A stretch of 64,000 nt of DNA, taken from DASTBU01 sp035711845. GTDB taxonomy: Bacteria; Acidobacteriota; Vicinamibacteria; Vicinamibacterales; 2-12-FULL-66-21. The notes beneath the pieces were generated by a model. That model searched no databases, was not told the origin of the DNA, and saw nothing but the letters and a program-made list of their open reading frames with translations. Made by a program: the position numbers and the translations under genes. The DNA is taken from positions 62,001 through 126,000 of the forward strand of contig DASTBU010000157.1 of assembly GCA_035711845.1 (NCBI GenBank), written 5' to 3'. Shown here in pieces: positions 24,248-31,328 of this stretch; the stretch's first letter is position 1, and the number at the start of each line of letters is the position of its first letter.

Positions 24248-24784
24248 ATGTTGACCCAGTATCAGCGGCAGATTCTGCTGACCGTCGCCAGGAAATCCGT
24301 GATCCACCAGGTGCACGGCCGGGAGTTCGAGCTGATCGAGCGCTGCGAGCTGCCTCTGGCATCCGGGGTCTTCGTCACGCTCAAGAGCCGCGGCGAGTTG
24401 CGCGGGTGCCTCGGGACGCTCGACTGTTGCGCGGGGCTCATCAACGAGGTCGCGCGCTGTGCGGCCGATGCGGCCACCCAGGATTCACGCTTCCCGCCGG
24501 TCACGGTGACGGAGCTGGCGGAGGTCGCCATCGAGATCTCCGTCCTCGGTCCGTTCGAGCCGATCGATCCTGCCAGCGACGGCGCGTTCCTGATCGGGAC
24601 GCACGGGTTGATGATCGAGAGGGGACGGCGGCGCGGACTGCTGCTGCCGCAGGTGGCGGTGGAGTGGGAGTGGACCGCCGAGCAGTTTCTTCGACAGACG
24701 TGCTTCAAGGCCGGGTTGTCGGCCGATGCCTGGCGGTCCGGCGCGACCGTCTATCGGTTCCATGCCGAGGTGTTCGGCGACTGA
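24248..24784 (+). CDS. amrA: AmmeMemoRadiSam system protein A (AMMECR1 domain)
   Basis: A 178-residue AMMECR1-domain protein. The family signature is the stretch GVFVTLKSRGELRGCLGTLD, with an invariant LRGCxG, followed by AADAATQDSRFPPVT (usual DPRFPPV), EISVLGP and LLLPQVAVEWEWTAEQFLRQ TCFKAGL. Its biochemical role is unknown. It is the partner of the MEMO1-like gene, separated from it by the repeat array. The TTG/GTG choices upstream lie in the array, so the ATG at 24248 is the likely start. Confidence 0.92.
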   Translation: MLTQYQRQILLTVARKSVIHQVHGREFELIERCELPLASGVFVTLKSRGELRGCLGTLDCCAGLINEVARCAADAATQDSRFPPVTVTELAEVAIEISVLGPFEPIDPASDGAFLIGTHGLMIERGRRRGLLLPQVAVEWEWTAEQFLRQTCFKAGLSADAWRSGATVYRFHAEVFGD

Positions 24785-24787
24785 CCC

Positions 24788-25675
24788 ATGGCGCGCCTCG
24801 GTGCTCATCTCTCAATCGCTGGCGGCCTGCCGCGGGCCGTGGATCGCGCGGCAGCCGCGGGTTGCGAGGCGCTGCAGATTTTCACGAAGTCCGTCGGCCA
24901 GTGGCGGGCGCGGCCGCTGCCGCCCGATGAAGTCGCGCTCTTTCGAGCCAGGGTCCGCCAGCAGGGCCTCCATCCCGTCGTCGCCCACAACAGCTACCTG
25001 ATCAACCTGGCCGCCGCGAACCCCATGCTGCGCGAGCAATCGGTCGCTGCGCTGGCCGTGGAACTGGATCGCGCGGAGGCGCTTGGCCTCGACGGCCTGG
25101 TCATGCATCCCGGCTCCTACACGACCGGCACGGAAGAACAGGGGCTCGAACTGATTGCCGATGGCCTGGCCCGCCTGCTCGCCCAGCGCCCGCGCGGCCG
25201 CACGAGGGTGCTCCTCGAGCACACGGCAGGCCAGGGCACGAATCTCGGGCACCGCTTCGAGCACCTCGCGCACATCATCGACCGTCTGCGCGGGACGCGC
25301 CGCGTCGGAGTATGCCTCGACACCTGCCATCTCCTGACAGCCGGGTACGATATCTGTTCCGCGCGGGGCTACGAGGACACGTTTCGTGAGTTCGACCGGA
25401 TCGTGGGGCTCGATCGCCTCCGGGTGTTTCACCTGAACGACTCGAAGAAACCGTGCGGCAGCCGTGTCGATCGTCACGAGCACATCGGCAAGGGCTGCCT
25501 GGGCCTCGAGCCGTTTCGACGACTGCTCAACGATCGCCGCTTCCGGCAGCTTCCGATGCTCCTCGAGACGCCGAAGCTCGATACGCCCGAGAGCAGGCGC
25601 CGCTGCGACGTCGATCCCTGGGACGCCAGGAACCTGCGTATCCTCCGGAAGTTGAGAGGTAGTGTTGGACGATGA
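24788..25675 (+). CDS. nfo: Deoxyribonuclease IV (AP endonuclease Nfo)
   Basis: Zinc TIM-barrel endonuclease that cuts at abasic sites in base excision repair; 295 residues. Metal-ligand motifs are present: VMHPGSYTTG, LLEHTAGQGTNLG, VGVCLDTCHLLTAGYD, and FHLNDSKKPCGSRVDRHEHI. It starts three bases after the AMMECR1 gene and overlaps the next gene by ATGA. With udgX it is one of two uracil/AP-site repair genes in the window. Confidence 0.96.
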   Translation: MARLGAHLSIAGGLPRAVDRAAAAGCEALQIFTKSVGQWRARPLPPDEVALFRARVRQQGLHPVVAHNSYLINLAAANPMLREQSVAALAVELDRAEALGLDGLVMHPGSYTTGTEEQGLELIADGLARLLAQRPRGRTRVLLEHTAGQGTNLGHRFEHLAHIIDRLRGTRRVGVCLDTCHLLTAGYDICSARGYEDTFREFDRIVGLDRLRVFHLNDSKKPCGSRVDRHEHIGKGCLGLEPFRRLLNDRRFRQLPMLLETPKLDTPESRRRCDVDPWDARNLRILRKLRGSVGR

Positions 25676-26559
25676 AACAGAACCTGCGTCGCGTGCCTGC
25701 CGCCATCATCATGTTCGGCGCGCTCCTGGTGCCGCATCCGGCTGACGCCTGGGGCTTCGAAGTACACAGGTTCATCACCTCCCGCGCCATCGGCGCGCTG
25801 CCTGGTGAGATTCGCCCGTTCTTCGAGGAGTTCAGGGCCGAGATTGTCGAGCACTCCATCGACCCCGACCTGTGGCGCACGGCTGGCTTCGTGGAAGAAC
25901 CCCCGAGGCATTTCGTCGACATGGATGCGTACGGGCCGTACCCCTTCAGCGCGCTGCCGCGGAATCTCGAGGAAGCGGTCAACCGGTACGGTCGTGACTT
26001 CGTGGAGAGGAACGGCACCCTGCCCTGGAGGACCCAGGAAATTTTCGACAAGCTCGTGGAGGCGTTCGCCCAGACAGGCCCGTACTCACGCGAGAACATC
26101 AAGTTCTTCTCGGCGGTGCTCAGCCACTACGTCGCCGACGGCCATGTGCCGCTCCACGCGGCGCTCAACTACGACGGCCAGTTGACCGGGCAGTGGGGCA
26201 TCCACTCGCGGTTCGAGACCGAGCTGTTCGCGCGCTACCAGCGACGGTTGAAGCTCGCGCCGGCGCGTGTGGCTGCCGTGGCCGACGCGCGCGACTTCAT
26301 GTTCGAGACGTTGACGGCGAGCTTCCCGCTGGCGCAGTCGGTTCTGCAGGCCGACAGGGACGCCGTCGCGGGGCGCGAGATGTACGACGACGGATACTTC
26401 GGGATGTTCTTCGATCGGACGCGATCGATCCTGGAGCGGCGGCTGTCGGACTCAATCACGTACGTTGCGTCGATGATCGTGAGCGCCTGGGACAAGGCCG
26501 GGCGTCCGGCGGTGCCGGTCGAGGTGCCCGCCGCGCCCCGAAAAGTCCGTCGTCAATAG
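25672..26559 (+). CDS. Exported S1/P1 nuclease- or phospholipase C-type zinc enzyme
   Basis: A 295-residue protein with a signal peptide (about 1-26, ending PADA). Cleavage there would expose Trp27 of WGFEVHRFI, and an N-terminal Trp is the first zinc ligand in the S1/P1 nuclease and PC-PLC fold. Other likely ligands are His32, HFVDMD (His/Asp) and LSHYVADGHVPLHAALNYDG (His...Asp...His...His). Substrate, nucleic acid or phospholipid, cannot be decided. The ATG overlaps the nfo stop. Its 3' end overlaps the convergent mgtC-like gene by seven bases. Confidence 0.78.
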   Translation: MKQNLRRVPAAIIMFGALLVPHPADAWGFEVHRFITSRAIGALPGEIRPFFEEFRAEIVEHSIDPDLWRTAGFVEEPPRHFVDMDAYGPYPFSALPRNLEEAVNRYGRDFVERNGTLPWRTQEIFDKLVEAFAQTGPYSRENIKFFSAVLSHYVADGHVPLHAALNYDGQLTGQWGIHSRFETELFARYQRRLKLAPARVAAVADARDFMFETLTASFPLAQSVLQADRDAVAGREMYDDGYFGMFFDRTRSILERRLSDSITYVASMIVSAWDKAGRPAVPVEVPAAPRKVRRQ

Positions 26560-27038
26560 CTCGGTCCACCGCGGCCCGGTCCATCCGGCTTCTGCGCGAA
26601 GCGGTCTCCGAACCGGCGATCGAGCATGCCCTCGATCGGATGCAGGAGGAGCAGCACTCCCAGCGTGATGCCGGTCGCGATGAACGCCAGGTGATACTCG
26701 CCTCCGCCGGCGGCGACTCCGACCGCGGCGTTCACCCAGATTGTCGCGGCGGTGGTCAGTCCATGGATGCCGCCGTCGGTCCGCATGATGGCGCCCGCGC
26801 CCAGAAAGCCCACCCCCGTCACGATCTGCGCGGCCACACGGCCCGGATCCGCTCCAGCGCTGTCCGCCAGCTCGTACGACATGAGGGTGAAGAGCGCGGA
26901 GCCGATGGCGATCAGGATGTTGGTCCTGAGGCCCGCGCTCTTCTGGCGCAGTTCGCGTTCAACGCCCAGCAGACCACCGAGCAGCGCCGCCAGAAGCAGC
27001 CGTTGTACGAGCTCGGCGTCCGACAGAGGCGGAGTCAC
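26553..27038 (-). CDS. MgtC/SapB family membrane protein
   Basis: A 161-residue membrane protein with about four helices. Family signatures: LGGLLGVERELRQKSAGLRT, AAQIVTGVGFLGAGAIMRTD and GLTTAATIWVNAAVGVAAG. MgtC proteins are linked to survival at low magnesium and to acid or intracellular stress in pathogens; function here is unknown. It starts with GTG and diverges from the small 47-residue gene. Confidence 0.92.
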   Translation of the reverse strand: MTPPLSDAELVQRLLLAALLGGLLGVERELRQKSAGLRTNILIAIGSALFTLMSYELADSAGADPGRVAAQIVTGVGFLGAGAIMRTDGGIHGLTTAATIWVNAAVGVAAGGGEYHLAFIATGITLGVLLLLHPIEGMLDRRFGDRFAQKPDGPGRGGPSY

Positions 27039-27092
27039 TGGTACCTCGCTTGCAAGTACACTTCAACCGTAGCCTGACGGAGGAGGTGACGC

Positions 27093-27236
27093 ATGCTCTG
27101 GACGATCGTTGTCATCCTACTGGTGCTCTGGCTGCTCGGTTTCGCGATGAATCTCGCGGGCGGACTGATCCACATCCTGCTGGTGATCGCCCTGGTTGTC
27201 ATCGTGATGCGGCTGTTGACGGGCCGCCGGGTCTGA
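27093..27236 (+). CDS. Small Lmo0937-like (DUF5670) membrane protein
   Basis: A 47-residue peptide, MLWTIVVILLVLWLLGF followed by a Gly-containing turn, a second hydrophobic helix (LIHILLVIALVVIVMRLL) and a basic end, TGRRV. This is the pattern of the Lmo0937 family of short stress-related membrane proteins. GGAGGAGGT lies seven bases before the ATG, a strong ribosome-binding site for so short a frame. It stands alone between divergent mgtC and a convergent gene. Confidence 0.85.
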   Translation: MLWTIVVILLVLWLLGFAMNLAGGLIHILLVIALVVIVMRLLTGRRV

Positions 27237-27245
27237 GTCCGGGCG

Positions 27246-27824
27246 CTATTTGTCCGCGGGCACCACCCACAGGCGCGTCCTGTCGCGCGGCACCTCGATG
27301 CCGCTGTGCCGCACGCTTCGTTCGCCACGCCGGACCAGCACGTCGTAGGTTCCGGCGGGTACCACGAAGAGGATGTATCCCTGACCCTGAATTGCCCGGG
27401 CTGCCTCCTTGCTGCCCGTCTGGAGGGCGACCTCGGGCGTCCCGCCGGGGGTGCCCCGCACCTGCAGCGCGCCGAATCCGGCCTGGAAATTCAGCACCTC
27501 CAGATGGCGGCCACCCTCGTCCGGATACGGCATCACCACCAGTCGATTCGCCCACTGGATGTTGACCACGCTGCCGTCGCGCTCTTCGATCGCCTGCACG
27601 TCGTAGATGCCTTCAGGGACCTCCAGCTCGACACCGGCCTGTCCACCGGCAATGACGGCCACGGGCTTGCCCCGATCTCCCGCGCGATGAACGGTGACTC
27701 GTGTCGTCGAGGAGACCTCCGCCTGACCATTGAAGACGCGCAGCTCCAGCACGAGCCCGCTTCCAGCCTGCGGACCACCGAGCACGAGTGCCACCAGCGC
27801 AAGGAAGGGATGGACGCCTGACAT
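27246..27824 (-). CDS. Hypothetical exported protein
   Basis: A 192-residue protein, not recognised. Signal peptide (about 1-22) and a beta-rich body of two similar halves, each with a GxYDV-type strand: PEGIYDVQAIEERDG (about 71-85) and PAGTYDVLVRRGERS (about 155-169). This suggests two carboxypeptidase-regulatory or transthyretin-like beta-sandwich domains. A single-gene unit. Confidence 0.65.
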   Translation of the reverse strand: MSGVHPFLALVALVLGGPQAGSGLVLELRVFNGQAEVSSTTRVTVHRAGDRGKPVAVIAGGQAGVELEVPEGIYDVQAIEERDGSVVNIQWANRLVVMPYPDEGGRHLEVLNFQAGFGALQVRGTPGGTPEVALQTGSKEAARAIQGQGYILFVVPAGTYDVLVRRGERSVRHSGIEVPRDRTRLWVVPADK

Positions 27825-27836
27825 GCGGGAATCTTA
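27822..27836 (-). promoter_or_regulatory. Candidate leaderless promoter of the exported-protein gene
   Basis: On the minus strand TAAGAT (27831-27836), six bases, then ATG (27822-27824), with no Shine-Dalgarno. Confidence 0.4.
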
Positions 27837-27916
27837 ACAGAGCAGCGGCGCCGATCTGCGCTCGAGTGCTGGGCTTTTTCAGGACGGCCGATGGGGTCCT
27901 GGGCAAGAGAGTCGGG

Positions 27917-28669
27917 TTACCGGGCCGGGATTGCGGCGCGCTCGAAGAAGGACACGAGATGCTCGAGACGAAGCCTGGACGCCACGTCGTGCACGCGGAG
28001 CACCCGTGCGTCCGGTTCGAGCGCTATAGCGCGCCTGAGCTCCGTCAGGGGAGGGCTGGTGACAAAGCGCCAGGTGATGCAATCGAGACCTTGCCGCGCG
28101 CCCCGAAGCGAGAAATAGTGGCCGACGAGCCGAAACGCGAAGAAGTAGGCGATGAGATTCGGGCCAGGCACGAGCATGAACACGCCAGAGACGGCAAAGG
28201 CGAGCGCGTCGATGATCAGCCAGCGCCGGTGTTTCTCGTAATCCCGCGCCAGGCTCGAGCGCAGATCCTCGGCCGCCTTCGATTCGGTCATATCGTCCGG
28301 GTGGTGCAGGCAGGCCTCTACCTGGCGGCGAAGGTGCCAGAGCAGGCGCTGCTCGGCGATGCTCTCCGCAACCCATCGCATGGTCCGGGCCTTGACCTGT
28401 CCTGCCCAGCCAGCCGCCGGCTTCGCGTGCTGTGACTCACGGCGGTCCCGTTCCGCCTCCGCGAGCATCTCCTTGAAGCGGTCCCGCCAGAGCTTGAAGA
28501 ATCCGGTGACGCGGTTCTTCATCCGCCTGAGGAATCCCGGGGTAGCGATTTCCTGCGGTTCCTGCGCGGTGTCGAACGCTTCTTCTTCCTCGAACGTGTC
28601 TGGCACTTCGCAATAGAGCTCGTGGCGTTCGGCGCCGAGCGGAACGAGGTACACGTCCATATATCTCAT
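27917..28669 (-). CDS. Membrane protein resembling mitochondrial K+-H+ exchange-related family
   Basis: A 250-residue protein starting MRYMDVYLVPLGAERHELYC. The N-terminal VYLVPLG...YCE segment, acidic stretch (EEEEAFDTAQE), basic helical middle and two adjacent hydrophobic helices (about 168-205, IDALAFAVSGVFMLVPGPNL and IAYFFAFRLVGHYFS) fit the Mit_KHE1-type family, recalled by pattern. The ATG at 28669 is four bases after TATCGTAGAC, so the N-terminus could also be the Met three codons in. It overlaps nothing and diverges from lpxD. Confidence 0.6.
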   Translation of the reverse strand: MRYMDVYLVPLGAERHELYCEVPDTFEEEEAFDTAQEPQEIATPGFLRRMKNRVTGFFKLWRDRFKEMLAEAERDRRESQHAKPAAGWAGQVKARTMRWVAESIAEQRLLWHLRRQVEACLHHPDDMTESKAAEDLRSSLARDYEKHRRWLIIDALAFAVSGVFMLVPGPNLIAYFFAFRLVGHYFSLRGARQGLDCITWRFVTSPPLTELRRAIALEPDARVLRVHDVASRLRLEHLVSFFERAAIPAR

Positions 28670-28801
28670 GTCTACGATAGCACCCGGCGTGCCGTTCGCG
28701 TCGCGTCGCCAGGCACCACCGGATAGCGCGTTCGAGTCCGCTCGCGGTCCCGTCCTGCTTCCCCGGGGCCGTCGAAGCCGTGCGCGAGATTCACGATACC
28801 G

Positions 28802-28817
28802 TATACTGCCGTCGTTG
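28802..28817 (+). promoter_or_regulatory. Candidate leaderless promoter of lpxD
   Basis: TATACT (28802-28807), seven bases, then TTG (28815-28817), the start that gives LpxD its family N-terminus. No ribosome-binding site is present, which fits a leaderless message. Confidence 0.45.
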
Positions 28818-29843
28818 AAGCTCAAGGACATCGCTGAACGGATCGAGTGCCGCCTCGACGGCGACGGCGAAATCGAGATTCGCGGCGTGGCGGGCATCGA
28901 GGACGCGGGCCCCGGCGACCTCACCTTCTTCACCAACCCGCGTTACCTCCCCGAGCTGCGACGCACGCGTGCCTCAGCGGTCATCCTGGGTGACGCCGCA
29001 GAAACGGCGCCGTGCGCGATGCTCCGAAGCCGCCTGCCGTATCTCGCCTTTGCGCTCGCCGTGGAGTTGTTCGGTGACACCTGGCGGCCCGAGCCCGGCG
29101 TCCACCGGCTCGCAATGGTCGGAGAGAACGTGCTGCTGGGTGAGGGCGTGTCCGTCGGACCCTTTGCCGTGGTCGGTGACGGGAGCCGGATAGGCGCGCG
29201 GACGATGGTCCACTCGCACGTGGCAATCGGACGCGGGGTCGAGATCGGCGACGACTGCGTGCTCCAGCCGCGCGTGTCCATTCGCGACCGGGTGCGCGTG
29301 GGCAGCCGCGTGATCGTGCAGGACGGCGCCGTCATCGGCAGCGATGGCTTCGGCTTCGCGCGACGGCCCGACGGATCGCATCACAAGATTCCGCAGATCG
29401 GTTCGGTGGTGGTGGAAGACGACGTCGAGATCGGTGCGAATACAACCATCGATCGGCCGGCGGTCGGGGAAACACGCATAGGAGCGGGCACCAAGATCGA
29501 CAACCTGGTGCAGATCGCCCACGGCGTCGCGATCGGCCGCAACGTGCTGCTGGCCGCGCAGGTCGGTATCGCAGGAAGCTCGACGCTGGAGGATTCCGTC
29601 ACGCTGGCGGGACAGGTGGGCGTCGCGGGGCACCTGATCATCGGCAAGGGCGCCGTCGCCACCGCCCAGACGGGCATCCCGAACTCGGTGGACCCCGGGG
29701 CGTTCGTGTCGGGCTATCCGGCCATCCCCAATCGCGACTGGCTCAAGTCGTCGGCGGTGTTCCGCAAGCTGCCCCAACTGCGGAAGCTCGTCACGGACCT
29801 ACAGAAGCGCATCGAGGAGCTCGAATCGCGGTTGAAAGACTAG
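28815..29843 (+). CDS. lpxD: UDP-3-O-(3-hydroxyacyl)glucosamine N-acyltransferase
   Basis: Third step of lipid A synthesis: N-acylation of UDP-3-O-acyl-glucosamine. 342 residues from the TTG at 28815. N-terminal uridine-binding domain (LKLKDIAERIECRLDGDGEI, GPGDLTFFTNPRY), a left-handed beta-helix of hexapeptide repeats (about 110-290), with the catalytic His in NLVQIAHGVAIGRN and DGFGFA before it. A C-terminal coiled coil (LVTDLQKRIEELESRLKD) ends it. The frame is open for 49 more codons, but those cover the promoter and the divergent gene's start. Confidence 0.93.
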   Translation: MKLKDIAERIECRLDGDGEIEIRGVAGIEDAGPGDLTFFTNPRYLPELRRTRASAVILGDAAETAPCAMLRSRLPYLAFALAVELFGDTWRPEPGVHRLAMVGENVLLGEGVSVGPFAVVGDGSRIGARTMVHSHVAIGRGVEIGDDCVLQPRVSIRDRVRVGSRVIVQDGAVIGSDGFGFARRPDGSHHKIPQIGSVVVEDDVEIGANTTIDRPAVGETRIGAGTKIDNLVQIAHGVAIGRNVLLAAQVGIAGSSTLEDSVTLAGQVGVAGHLIIGKGAVATAQTGIPNSVDPGAFVSGYPAIPNRDWLKSSAVFRKLPQLRKLVTDLQKRIEELESRLKD

Positions 29844-29865
29844 TCGCCGTGGTTCACCCCACCCC

Positions 29866-29900
29866 TTCGTCCTTCGGCCTTCCCTTCAGCCTTTCCTCTA
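29866..29900. repeat. CCTTCGTCC/CCTTCAGCC repeat 3' of lpxD
   Basis: A short run, CCTTCGTCCTTCGGCC then CCTTCAGCC, starting about 20 bases after the lpxD stop. It belongs to the GAAGGCTGA family seen at 6.5, 10.1 and 38.3 kb. Confidence 0.5.
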
Positions 29901-29924
29901 ACCCTGTGCGATAATTGGATTTCC

Positions 29925-31328
29925 ATGCATGCCAATTCGCCTGGTCCCAATCGCCGCTTCGCAACCATCTCGCGCGCGCTGATCGGTGGCGCCGTGGCGC
30001 TGGCGGGCCTGCTCGCCCTCGACCCGATGGCGACAGCCGCCGTACGTCCGCCGAAGCTCAACTACACGATGGCGACGCTGCCGAATGGTCTGCAGGTCGT
30101 CTTCCTCGAGGACCACTCGACGCCGATCGTCCACGCGGAGATCTGGTACCACGTCGGCTCCAAGAACGAGAAGAAGGGGCGTACCGGTTTCGCGCACCTC
30201 TTCGAGCACATGATGTTCAAGGGATCGAAGAACGTGGAGCCGGAGGGGCATCCATCCTGGATCTCGAGCGTGGGCGGCCAGAGCAACGCCTTCACGACCG
30301 AGGATGCGACGGTCTTCTGGCAGACGTTCCCGGCGCAGTACCTTCCGCTCGTTCTCTGGCTCGAGGCCGATCGCATGGCCTCGCTCCGCATCGACGAGAA
30401 GGTGTTCCAGACCGAGCGGGAGGTGGTGAAGGAAGAGCGGCGGATGCGGGTCGAGAACCAGCCCTACGGCCGGCTGAACGAGATCATCTACGACCAGGCC
30501 TTCACGGTCCATCCCTACAAGCACCCGACGATCGGGAGCATGGAGGATCTGGAGGCCGCGTCAATCGAGGATGTCCGCGATTTCTTCCGCACCTACTACG
30601 TCCCCAACAACGCGACGCTCGTGCTGGTGGGCGATTTCGACATCAAGGAGACGGAGGGGCTGGTCGCGAAGTATTTGGGGCGCCTGCCGAAGTCGGATAA
30701 GCCGGTCCCGCGCGATATCCCGAAAGAGCCGCCGCAGACCAAGGAACGCCGCGTGCGCCTGGAGGAGAACTGGCCGCTCCCGGCCGTGGTCGTCGCGCAC
30801 CACATCACGTTTGACGGGCATCCGGATTCCTATCCGCTCCACATCGCCTCGAAGGTGCTGTCCGACGGCCAGAGCTCCCGCATTTATCGCCGCCTGGTCT
30901 ACGAAAAGCAGCTGGCCCTGGCGGCGTTCGGCGGAGGCAACATCATCGAGCATCCGAACCTGTTCTTCGCGGTAGCCATCGTGCAGCCAGGCAAGTCGCC
31001 CGAGGAAACCATCACTGCGCTGATCGCCGAGCTGGATCGCCTGAAGAACGAGCCCATCAGCGCGGCGGAACTGCAACAGGCCAAGAACCAGTTCGCGCGC
31101 GACTACATCCTGGGACGCGAATCGAACAAGGACAAGGCCCAGACGCTGGGGCATGCCGTGGTGATCCACGACGACATCACCACCGCGGACGGGGAGTTCG
31201 ACATCTTCATGAGGATGACGGCCGAAGACGTGCAACGCGTGGCGCAGACCTACTTCAAGCCCGAAAACAGGCTCGTGCTCACCATCATGCCGAAGGGCTC
31301 CGGGTCGGGGGAGGAGCGCTCCCGATGA
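29925..31328 (+). CDS. M16 family zinc metallopeptidase, active-type, exported
   Basis: A 467-residue pitrilysin-family protease with a signal-anchor (about 15-38). The inverted zinc motif HLFEH is at 91-95, and Glu171 in VVKEERRMR is a fit for the third ligand about 76 residues on. The second M16 domain (about 235-420) has the usual NNATLVLVGDF and YVPNN features. It overlaps the next gene (ATGA), whose product lacks the zinc motif. Such active/inactive pairs commonly act as a heterodimer in the periplasm. A GATAAT box lies nine bases before the ATG. Confidence 0.92.
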   Translation: MHANSPGPNRRFATISRALIGGAVALAGLLALDPMATAAVRPPKLNYTMATLPNGLQVVFLEDHSTPIVHAEIWYHVGSKNEKKGRTGFAHLFEHMMFKGSKNVEPEGHPSWISSVGGQSNAFTTEDATVFWQTFPAQYLPLVLWLEADRMASLRIDEKVFQTEREVVKEERRMRVENQPYGRLNEIIYDQAFTVHPYKHPTIGSMEDLEAASIEDVRDFFRTYYVPNNATLVLVGDFDIKETEGLVAKYLGRLPKSDKPVPRDIPKEPPQTKERRVRLEENWPLPAVVVAHHITFDGHPDSYPLHIASKVLSDGQSSRIYRRLVYEKQLALAAFGGGNIIEHPNLFFAVAIVQPGKSPEETITALIAELDRLKNEPISAAELQQAKNQFARDYILGRESNKDKAQTLGHAVVIHDDITTADGEFDIFMRMTAEDVQRVAQTYFKPENRLVLTIMPKGSGSGEERSR

